From NCBI GenBank assembly GCA_964565715.1, contig CAZMGG010000070.1:1-28684 (forward strand): a DNA stretch of 28,684 bases. The letters are read 5' to 3'. The stretch is from CAZMGG01 sp964565715 (GTDB taxonomy: Bacteria > Planctomycetota > UBA1135 > UBA2386). Each line of letters begins with the position of its first letter. The first letter of the stretch is position 1. Below the pieces are notes generated by a model. That model searched no databases. It saw only the letters and a program-made list of their open reading frames with translations, and was not told the DNA's origin. Shown here in pieces: positions 8,367 to 15,372 of this stretch. The position numbers and the translations under genes were made by a program.

Positions 8367-8395
8367 TGTTTAGCCGATCCTCGGACCCATGTCAA
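8367..8395 (-). promoter_or_regulatory. Sigma70-like promoter for the HExxH gene
   Basis: On the - strand, TTGACA (8390-8395) is separated by 17 nt from TAAACA (8367-8372). The -35 is perfect; the -10 matches 3 of 6 positions of TATAAT. The predicted transcription start falls at about 8358-8361, essentially at the ATG (8358), which would make a leaderless or nearly leaderless mRNA. No Shine-Dalgarno is visible. The stretch 8359-8503 otherwise holds nothing I recognise. Confidence 0.5.
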
Positions 8396-8503
8396 TCCCG
8401 CCGCCCCAAGGGCCCAAAGGGCACCCGAAGCTGCCTTCCGGTGACAGCCCCCTCTCATCAAGCCCGCGACCGAGACCTCTGAGCCCCCGGGCCAGACCCC
8501 ACC

Positions 8504-10231
8504 TCACCCCGCGTAGACCCGCGTCCCGTCCCACTCGCTGAGCCGACCGCGCAACTCGCGCAGCTTCGACGCCACCCGCAGCGCCACCGGATCCATCGGC
8601 AAGGCGCGGAACACCTGCTCGCTGCACACCAGGACCGCCTTGGTGCGGGCCCGCGACAGCGCCACGTTCAGCCGATGCTCGCTGAAGAAGAACCCCGAGC
8701 GCCCGCCGAGTTCGGCCGGATCGCCCGCACCCAGCGAGATCACCACCGCCTCGCGTTCCTGGCCCTGGATCCGTTCGACGGTGTCGACCAGCACCTGCTC
8801 GCTGCCGGGCAGCAGCTTGTGCTGCAGCGCCGAACGGATCATCCGACCCTGGGCGCGGAACGGCGCGATCACCGCCACCTCGGACGGCGGCAGGCCGTGC
8901 TGCCGCAGCAGGTCCTCGACCACGTCGGCGACCGCTGCGGCCTCCTCGGCCGAGCGCTGGCCCGGCTGGCGGTGATCGACCCGCAGCCAGCACACCGCGC
9001 GTTCGGGATCGAGCACCTCGTCGAGCCGGCCGCCGGGCCGGAACGGCAGCCGGCGCGCGCCGGCGGCCGGGTCGGGCCGCACCAGGCCGCCGTAGAACGT
9101 GTCGCTGACGACGCGGCAGACGCCGTCGTTCATCCGGTAGGTGATGTCGAGCAGCTCGCCGCCGTACAACCGATGCAGGTGCTCGAACACCGACGCGGTG
9201 GCCAGCGGATCGCGGTGCTCGCCGCGCACCACCGGCGGCAGCTGGCGGTGGTCGCCGAAGAACATCCAGCGCTGGGCCAGCAGCATGCCCGGCAGCGCGT
9301 GCGGGATCGGCAGCTGACCCGCCTCGTCGAACACGGCGAAGTGGAAGCGCTCGCGGTCGTTGAGCTTGGCGAGCTGGAAGCAGGTGCCAGCCACCACGCC
9401 GGTCTCCGGCAGGCGGCCGCGGCGAGGGTCGGCGAGGTCGATGCCGGCCCGGCGCAGCTCGGCCGCGCCCTCGCGGCTGTTGCCGACCTTGCACACCGGC
9501 AGATCCGGTGCGGCGGCGCGGATCTTGAACAGGGCGTTGTCGACGGCGCGGTGGGTGAAGGCGCAGAGCACGATGCGGCAGCGGTGCGCGCCGAGCGCGG
9601 CCACCACCTCGGCCAGGAGCCGCGTCTTGCCGGTGCCCGGCGGTCCCTGCACCAGCGACAGGCTCTCGCTGGCGATCGCCGCGGCGCCGGCGCGGAGCTG
9701 GGCCGGATTGAGGCCCTTGTCGGCGAGGCGCTGCAGCGCGCGTTCTTGGCGGGCGGCGTCGCGCCGGACCTGGTGCCCGCCGCGCAGGACGGCGCCGACC
9801 AGCGGATCGGCCAGGGCGGCGCGGACGGCGTCCTGCAGCCGGCCGCGCAGGTCGAGCGGCCGCCGATCGAGGCAGTAGAGGCCGCCGGCCTCGAACGTCG
9901 GCGGCAGCTCGCGGCTGTAGGGGTCGGGCAGCAGCCGGACGATGCGGCGCTGGGCGTCGTAGCGGTCGTAGACGAGCGGCATGGCCAGTTCGAGGTCCTC
10001 GCCGTCGCCGACGCCGACCGGGTCGCCGCGGCGGAACTTGCTGGCGTTGTCGGGCACCTCGAACAGGAAGGCGTCGTTCTCCGTGCGCAGGAAGCGCGCC
10101 TCGGCGATGCACTCGCCCTCCAGGGCCCGCAGTTCGGCGGGCTGGCTGTGCAGATCGCGGTGGGTGCGTCGCTCGACGTCCTCCTCGCGGCGGAGGAAGC
10201 GGAGCAGGCGGGCCTCGAGGCTCAGCTGCAC
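8504..10231 (-). CDS. Dna2/Upf1-like superfamily 1B DNA helicase
   Basis: This 575-aa protein has the ordered SF1 motifs: Walker A GPPGTGKT (196-203), motif II DEAG (302-305), motif III GDHRQLPPV (326-334), YRMND (365-369), motif V TVERIQGQE (484-492) and motif VI NVALSRAR (522-529). The N-terminal ~180 residues resemble the beta-barrel region before the motor in Dna2/Upf1-type enzymes. It should be an ATP-driven 5'-3' helicase or translocase. The GTG start at 10231 overlaps the end of the nuclease gene by 10 nt and has a GGAGG just upstream. Eukaryotic and archaeal Dna2 combine a 4Fe-4S RecB nuclease and this helicase in one chain; here they are two coupled genes, so they probably form one DNA-processing complex. 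Confidence 0.9.
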   Translation of the reverse strand: MQLSLEARLLRFLRREEDVERRTHRDLHSQPAELRALEGECIAEARFLRTENDAFLFEVPDNASKFRRGDPVGVGDGEDLELAMPLVYDRYDAQRRIVRLLPDPYSRELPPTFEAGGLYCLDRRPLDLRGRLQDAVRAALADPLVGAVLRGGHQVRRDAARQERALQRLADKGLNPAQLRAGAAAIASESLSLVQGPPGTGKTRLLAEVVAALGAHRCRIVLCAFTHRAVDNALFKIRAAAPDLPVCKVGNSREGAAELRRAGIDLADPRRGRLPETGVVAGTCFQLAKLNDRERFHFAVFDEAGQLPIPHALPGMLLAQRWMFFGDHRQLPPVVRGEHRDPLATASVFEHLHRLYGGELLDITYRMNDGVCRVVSDTFYGGLVRPDPAAGARRLPFRPGGRLDEVLDPERAVCWLRVDHRQPGQRSAEEAAAVADVVEDLLRQHGLPPSEVAVIAPFRAQGRMIRSALQHKLLPGSEQVLVDTVERIQGQEREAVVISLGAGDPAELGGRSGFFFSEHRLNVALSRARTKAVLVCSEQVFRALPMDPVALRVASKLRELRGRLSEWDGTRVYAG

Positions 10232-11670
10232 TCCGCCTCCTCGCTGCCGGTCGGCTGGGCGGCTTCGCGATCGTCGGGCAGGAACGTCCGCACCAGTTCG
10301 GCCAGGTCAGCGAGGTCGGCGCGGCCCTTCCGGCGCAATCGCTGGCGGCCGTCGGGCTCGCCGGGCCACATCGCCGCGGCCGACTGGTGGCCCAGGCGAT
10401 GCGGATCGCGAGAGAGGCCGTGGCGCACGAGGTCGGCCAGCAGCGGCACCGGCCCCGGATAGAGCGCGGCGTGGCGCAGGCGCCGGCCGACGTCGACGAA
10501 GCGCGCCTCGAGGCCGCAGCCGTCCTCGCGCTGGTGGGCGTGGGCCTCGTGCAGGCGCGGCAGGTCAGGACCGAAGTGCAGCAGGTGGACGTCCTTGGAT
10601 AGCGATCCGACCAGTTCCTGCAGACAGCGCCACTCGTCGTCCGGGCCGTCGGGGAAGGCATCGCGGACGCCGGCCGGGTCGGTGAGGTCGCCCTGCACGC
10701 CGAGCCAGAGCACGGACTCGGCGTAGGGGTCGCGCAGCAGGTGCACCAGGGCGCCGGGGTGCAGGCCCTTGCTGCGCGGCTGCCGCTCGGGGATCGGCCG
10801 GCCCAGCACGCGGGCCTGGGCCGCCCGCCGCAGCCGTCGCAGCAGGGTGGCGTCGAGGCGGCCGCGTTCGCGCTCGCCGTGCGGCTCGAAGGTCGCGAGG
10901 TCGGCGGCGGTGCGCACCGACAGCGCCTCGAGCACGTCGCGCGCGCCCGGCGTCATGCCGTGCACCAGGGACAGGTCGTCGCGCGCGGCCATCTCGGGCA
11001 CGCAGCGATGGTTCCAGTGGCAGCCCTCGCAGGCCAGCGTCCAGAACGGCCGCGCCAGCTCGGGGGCCGTGCGCAGCGCCAGCAGGTCCCGTTCGGCGTC
11101 GGCGCACGCCGCCGCGTAGTCGGCGACGTCGAACCACTCCTCGCGGCCGTCCTTCAGCACGATGGCCGCCCGGGCCGGCATGCGGCCCTGGGTCAGGGCC
11201 AGCAGCCGCGAGTAGAACGTCACCTGCAGGACCTGGTCGCCGCGCGGCTGCCCCGACGACTTGACGTCGAGGACCTCGTAGTGATGCGCGCCCAGGTCGC
11301 TGGGTCCGTCGGTACGATGGAGCAGGTCGGGCAGGCCGAGCCGGTCCTCGCCGAGCAGCACGCCCTGGTGGATCCAGGGCACGCCGGCGCGCATCAGTTC
11401 GAGGGTGGCGGCGGCCCCTCGGGCCCAGTCGCGTTCGGGGTAGGCCGGCGCCACGACCCCCAGCGCCGCCACGTGCGCCGCCTCGAAGTCGCGGCCGCGG
11501 GCACGACTGAACTCCTCCCAGGGATGCGGTGGCCGCCGTTCGCTGCGCGGCAGCGTCAGGTCCAGCGCCGCCTGCCGCGCGCAGTGCAGGAAGGCATAGA
11601 CGTGGGTCGCGGTGACGCGCCGGGCGGTGATCCCCGCCGCGTCCCCCGCCCTGCCCCCCGATCCGGTCAT
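10222..11670 (-). CDS. TM0106-type RecB/Cas4-like 4Fe-4S nuclease, 482 aa
   Basis: The PD-(D/E)XK core is visible: GLPDLL with D115, EVLDVKSS with D135 and K137, then Q149 and Y153 in a QxxxY motif. Four cysteines (C30 in FLHCAR, then C214, C217 and C223 in CEGCHWNHRC) match the 4Fe-4S arrangement of Cas4, AddB and Dna2 nucleases. The C-terminal half resembles the RNase H-fold domain of the YprB/TM0106 family, but the expected DxE at its start reads HLLRDP here, so that second active site is probably lost. The ATG at 11670 overlaps the upstream stop as ATGA, and the 3' end overlaps the helicase gene. A role in DNA end processing or repair is inferred. It is not a CRISPR gene here, because no array or cas genes are in the window. 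Confidence 0.88.
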   Translation of the reverse strand: MTGSGGRAGDAAGITARRVTATHVYAFLHCARQAALDLTLPRSERRPPHPWEEFSRARGRDFEAAHVAALGVVAPAYPERDWARGAAATLELMRAGVPWIHQGVLLGEDRLGLPDLLHRTDGPSDLGAHHYEVLDVKSSGQPRGDQVLQVTFYSRLLALTQGRMPARAAIVLKDGREEWFDVADYAAACADAERDLLALRTAPELARPFWTLACEGCHWNHRCVPEMAARDDLSLVHGMTPGARDVLEALSVRTAADLATFEPHGERERGRLDATLLRRLRRAAQARVLGRPIPERQPRSKGLHPGALVHLLRDPYAESVLWLGVQGDLTDPAGVRDAFPDGPDDEWRCLQELVGSLSKDVHLLHFGPDLPRLHEAHAHQREDGCGLEARFVDVGRRLRHAALYPGPVPLLADLVRHGLSRDPHRLGHQSAAAMWPGEPDGRQRLRRKGRADLADLAELVRTFLPDDREAAQPTGSEEAECS

Positions 11671-13613
11671 CCGCGCCTTCGGATCGTCACCAGGACGTCC
11701 AGGTAGGCGGCACCGAGGCCGAGGTCGGTGGCGCGGGCCGGGATCAGGGCATTGGCGGAGTGGCCGCGGTCGAAGTGGCCGCCCTTGGGCATCACGCACA
11801 GGTCCGGGCGCTGGGTCGGATCGTGGCGCAGTTCGGCCTCGAGGCTGCCGGTGACGCTCTCCACCACCACCACCGCGCCGTCGGGAACGCCCGGCACGGC
11901 GTCGGGGTGGACCGCCACCCAGGCGCGCTCGCCGAGGCCCTTGCCGGACCAGACCGAGGCCTGGCTCTTCTCGGTGGAGTTGGAGAAGAGCCAGAGCGGC
12001 CGGCTGGCGCCGGGCCGGGCCGGCGGCGTGGCGATGGGCGGCTGGTCGGCGAGCCGGGTCAGCAACTGCACCCGGCCGTTCGGCGTGCGGACCTTGCGGT
12101 CGGGGAACAGCAGCCTCCCTGCCATCGGATTGCGCACCGCGCCTTCCTCCCGCAGCGCCGCCAGGGTCACGCCCCGCTCGGCCGCCGGGGCCAGCGCCGC
12201 CCGCTTCCACTCGTCCACCGTCCAGCGCGGGAAGGCGTCGAGCCCGGTGCGCTCGGCCAGATCGCGGAAGATGTCGACCTCGTGGCGCACCTCGGGCGGC
12301 GGCTCCACCACCGGCCGCGACTCCGAGAGCCAGTGGTGCCCGTAGGCGCCGAGCACGTCGTCGTCTTCCAGCAGGGTCGGCACCGGCAGCACCAGGTCGG
12401 CGCGACGGGCGGTGTCGGTGAGGAAGCAGTCGGCCACCACCACGAACTCCACCTGCTCGATGGCCCTGGCCACCGTGGCCGAATCCGGCAGCATCGAAAC
12501 CGGATTGCCGGCGGTGACCCAGAGCAGCCGGACCGGCGGGTCCTGGCAGGCCAGCAGGTCCGGGCCGAACAGCGGCTCGCGGATGACGCGCGGATGCGGC
12601 ACGTCGGGGTTGAGCTTCGCGAAGGCGCCGCGGCGGCGGAAGTAGAACGAGCAGCCGCCGCCGGACCGGAACAGGTTGTCGGTCAGCGCCGACAGGGCAT
12701 CCAGCGCCCGGACCAGGGCTCCCCCCAGCAAGCGCCGCTGCATGCCCCAGCCGACCAGGATGGCGGTGGGGCCCTCGTGCAGGCATCGGGCCAGGAACTC
12801 GAGATCCGACACGGTCAGATCCGCTTCGGCCGCCCAGGCCGCCACCGGCCGGGCGAGGCAGAGGGCGCGGAAGCCCTCCACGCCATCGCAGGCGGCCTGG
12901 CCCAGCGGATCGATCCAGCCCCGCTCGAACAGGAGCCGGCCGACGCCCAGCGCCAGCGCCAGGTCACCGCCGGGCCGCGGGGTCAGCACGCGATCCGCCA
13001 GGGGCGTGCTCTTGTGGCGCACCGGATCGATCAGGATCACCTGCGCCCCATCCTGCTGCGCCTGCTTCAGGACCGGCACCAGGTGCACGTTGCTGACCGA
13101 TGGGTTCTTGCCCCACAACACGATGTGCCGCGCGCGCCGCAGGTCGAACAGGTCGTTGCTGTCGCTGACGCCCAGGTCCTCGATCTGGGCCGCCTCGCCG
13201 GCACCGCTGCAGATGTCGCCGACCTTGCCGGTGCAGGGGCCGAACAGGTCGAAGAAGCGGTCGGGGACCGCCTTCAGGATCCCGAGGCTGCCGCCCGACC
13301 GGTAGTGGAAGATCGCCGCGGGCCCGGACTCGGCGCGGATCGCCTGCAGCCGTTCGGCGACCTCGCCGAGCGCCCGGTCCCAGGACACCGGCCGCAGTTC
13401 GCCGTCGATCCGCCGCAAGGGCTGCGTCAGGCGCTCGGGCGCGCGCTGCAGTTCGAGGAAGCGGCTGGTGCGGAAGCAGAGGAAGCCGCGGGTGACCGGA
13501 TGCTCGGGGTCCCCGCGCAGGGCCGTGACCTGGCCGTCGGCGACGGTGGCGAGGATGCCGCAGGCGTCCGGGCAGTCGCGGTTGCACGTGGTGCGGCGGA
13601 CATCCGTGGCCAT
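11667..13613 (-). CDS. Molybdopterin-dependent oxidoreductase, 4Fe-4S, bis-MGD type
   Basis: This 648-aa protein belongs to the DMSO reductase/formate dehydrogenase superfamily. The N-terminal iron-sulfur motif has C10, C14, C18 and C46 (TTCNRDCPDACG and FLCFR). It is followed by molybdopterin-binding blocks: LWGKNPSVSN, LIDPVRHKST, WVTAGNPVSMLPD near the middle, and a C-terminal dinucleotide-binding domain with VMPKGGHFDRGHSANAL. The length is short but complete for cytoplasmic members. GDICSGAG may carry the Mo ligand, possibly a Cys. There is no Tat or other signal peptide, so it is cytosolic; the physiological substrate is not predictable. The ATG start at 13613 is the first residue of a good family-like N-terminus. 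The stop overlaps the nuclease start (ATGA), so an electron-transfer enzyme and DNA-processing genes share one transcript. Confidence 0.9.
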   Translation of the reverse strand: MATDVRRTTCNRDCPDACGILATVADGQVTALRGDPEHPVTRGFLCFRTSRFLELQRAPERLTQPLRRIDGELRPVSWDRALGEVAERLQAIRAESGPAAIFHYRSGGSLGILKAVPDRFFDLFGPCTGKVGDICSGAGEAAQIEDLGVSDSNDLFDLRRARHIVLWGKNPSVSNVHLVPVLKQAQQDGAQVILIDPVRHKSTPLADRVLTPRPGGDLALALGVGRLLFERGWIDPLGQAACDGVEGFRALCLARPVAAWAAEADLTVSDLEFLARCLHEGPTAILVGWGMQRRLLGGALVRALDALSALTDNLFRSGGGCSFYFRRRGAFAKLNPDVPHPRVIREPLFGPDLLACQDPPVRLLWVTAGNPVSMLPDSATVARAIEQVEFVVVADCFLTDTARRADLVLPVPTLLEDDDVLGAYGHHWLSESRPVVEPPPEVRHEVDIFRDLAERTGLDAFPRWTVDEWKRAALAPAAERGVTLAALREEGAVRNPMAGRLLFPDRKVRTPNGRVQLLTRLADQPPIATPPARPGASRPLWLFSNSTEKSQASVWSGKGLGERAWVAVHPDAVPGVPDGAVVVVESVTGSLEAELRHDPTQRPDLCVMPKGGHFDRGHSANALIPARATDLGLGAAYLDVLVTIRRRG

Positions 13614-14030
13614 GGGGCAGCACGGTTACGGGTCCGGGCCGAAAGAGCAAGCGGTCGCCGAAGGCCCGCCCGCAACCCCCGCTCCCACCAGGGCCAAGGG
13701 CGGCCAGCGGGCTGTCCCGGGCGCATTGCGAAAGCGTCCCCAGCCGATCTTCTCCACAGGTCGTTGGTCGTTTTCCACACCACAACCCCATTCGTGGCAC
13801 GGGTTGCGTCGGGTCCCGCGCCAACATTCCACACCTAACGGGCGTTCGGGTCGCTGCGGGTTTTCCCGGCTTTCCGTCTGGACGCCATGGCATGGGCTTC
13901 TACGCTCCCGCCCCAATGTCGGCCCGCACGCATGCGGTCACCCCTTTTCCCCGGCGCTCGCCGGTGGGTGGATCCCAAGCGTGCGTGTCGATCGATCACG
14001 CAACCCGTTAGGGAGGAGATCCTGATCACC
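13614..14030. other. Non-coding interval between divergent genes, with DnaA-box-like 9-mers
   Basis: 417 nt separate the divergent oxidoreductase and porin genes and should hold both promoters, but I cannot place a convincing -35/-10 pair. Three related 9-mers on the + strand stand out from the G/C-rich background: TTCTCCACA (13750-13758), TTTTCCACA (13771-13779) and CATTCCACA (13825-13833). They resemble the DnaA box TTATNCACA with 1-2 mismatches. A small stem, CCGGC-GCTC-GCCGG, lies at 13951-13964. A GGGAGGAGA precedes the porin ATG by about 12 nt. Confidence 0.5.
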
Positions 14031-15281
14031 ATGACCAAGCTGATGGTTCACAGTCTGCTCGCGATCGCAGTCACCGCTTCCATGGCGCTGGCCAACGGCG
14101 GCGAAGGCGAGAAGAAGAACGAAGGCGGCCTCTACCAGGGCGGCGGCTCCTGGTCCTTCAAGCCCGGTTCGGGCATCACCTACGACGGTGGCGACACCTT
14201 CAAGCTGACCCTGAAGAACCAGCTGCAGGCCCAGTGGGCCTACACCTCGAACGAGGACCAGGGCACGGCGGACACCAACACCAACAACTTCACGGTGCGC
14301 CGCGCCCGGACCGGCCTGTCGGGCCACGTCTGGAGCAAGGACATCACCTTCAAGCTGATGCTCGAGGCGGTCGACGCCGGCGCGGCCGGTGACGGCGCCA
14401 TCAAGGACGGCTGGGTGCAGTGGGCCTTCATGAACGGCGACAGCGGCTCGCTGGCGCTGCGCGCCGGTCAGGGCAAGACGGGCTTCGGCCTGGAAGCCAC
14501 CGGCACGTCCGGCGGCCTCGACTTCGTCGAGCGCTCCATGGCCACCCGCACCATGGCCGACGTCCGCTCCCGCGGCGCCTGGCTGCACGGCTCGCACTCC
14601 GAGAACAAGTTCCGCTGGAACTTCGGCGCCCAGAACGGCGACGTCTCGGCCGGAGCCGGCGGCGTCACCGACGTGGGCGAGGAGGCCAACAACTCGGACA
14701 ACGAGGTGACCTACGTCGCCAACGTGTCCTTCGACCCGATGGGCGACTTCGTCGGCGGGACCAACGAGCACTACAAGCAGGGCGACCTCGAGGGCTCGGA
14801 GAACCTGAAGGGCACGATCGGCGCCGGCGTGATGATCGGCAACGGCCGCGCCGGTGGCGCCGACGTCGAGTCGACCAACATCAACATCAACACCGCCTGG
14901 AAGACCAAGGGTCTGGCGGTCCAGGGCGAGGTGTTCATCCGCACCGACGACCCGGCCGTGGGCACCGAAGAGGACACCACCGGCTGGTACGCCCAGGGCA
15001 CCTACACCCTGCCGAAGTCGGGCAACAGCGACCTGCAGTGGGGCTTCGGCGTCCGCGTGGCGATGGTCGAGACCGACAACACGGTCACCTTCCTGACCGG
15101 CACCCCGGCGCTGGGCGGCGCGGCGGGCGACGTGACCGAGATCACCGGCGGCATCAACGCCTTCTATCACGGCCACGCCTGCAAGACGCAGGTCAACTAC
15201 ACCAACCAGGACGTCTCGATGACCGGTGGTGGCAGCCAGAACAACCACGTCATCGCCATCCAGATGACCCTGATCTTCTAG
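14031..15281 (+). CDS. OprO/OprP-like (phosphate-selective porin family) outer-membrane porin
   Basis: The start is the ATG at 14031, preceded by a purine-rich GGGAGGAGAT. Upstream in-frame codons back to 13887 are a non-coding extension. Residues 1-21 are a signal peptide (MTKLMVHSLL, then a hydrophobic core ending ALA before NGGEGEKK). The mature ~395-residue protein is a chain of alternating beta strands and acidic Gly/Asn loops with FTVRRARTGLSGHVW, a characteristic strand of this family. It ends in MTLIF, with the terminal aromatic residue used for BAM-dependent insertion. It should form an anion-selective or general trimeric barrel; phosphate specificity is not proven. It is a stand-alone gene with a strong hairpin terminator behind it. 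The extreme use of C/G-ending codons suggests high expression. Confidence 0.85.
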   Translation: MTKLMVHSLLAIAVTASMALANGGEGEKKNEGGLYQGGGSWSFKPGSGITYDGGDTFKLTLKNQLQAQWAYTSNEDQGTADTNTNNFTVRRARTGLSGHVWSKDITFKLMLEAVDAGAAGDGAIKDGWVQWAFMNGDSGSLALRAGQGKTGFGLEATGTSGGLDFVERSMATRTMADVRSRGAWLHGSHSENKFRWNFGAQNGDVSAGAGGVTDVGEEANNSDNEVTYVANVSFDPMGDFVGGTNEHYKQGDLEGSENLKGTIGAGVMIGNGRAGGADVESTNININTAWKTKGLAVQGEVFIRTDDPAVGTEEDTTGWYAQGTYTLPKSGNSDLQWGFGVRVAMVETDNTVTFLTGTPALGGAAGDVTEITGGINAFYHGHACKTQVNYTNQDVSMTGGGSQNNHVIAIQMTLIF

Positions 15282-15302
15282 TCGGGAAGATCGCTCGAGC
15301 CC

Positions 15303-15354
15303 GGGCCGCCACGGCGGCCCTGGCGCACCGGCGGCGGGCCTCCTGGCCCGCCGC
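15303..15354. terminator. Tandem hairpins, bidirectional terminator between porin and asnB
   Basis: Two strong stems lie in the 91-nt gap between convergent genes. GGGCCGCC (15303-15310) pairs with GGCGGCCC (15313-15320). GCGGCGGGCC (15331-15340) pairs perfectly with GGCCCGCCGC (15345-15354) around a TCCT loop, followed by GGTCGTTTCC. The T-run is weak but the position supports termination from both sides. Confidence 0.65.
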
Positions 15355-15372
15355 GGTCGTTTCCGGGGGATC

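Noticed and set aside
8675..10462. Long + strand open frame (595 codons) opposite the helicase and nuclease genes
   Set aside because: It is antisense to genes with full helicase and nuclease motifs. The translation is A/R/G/H/Q-rich with no motif, a usual effect of G/C-rich third positions.
11760..13838. Long + strand open frame (692 codons) opposite the oxidoreductase
   Set aside because: Shadow of a motif-rich gene on the other strand; composition is typical of an antisense frame.
13938..15248. 436-codon - strand frame opposite the porin
   Set aside because: The + frame has a signal peptide, ribosome binding site and barrel pattern; the - frame has no family features.
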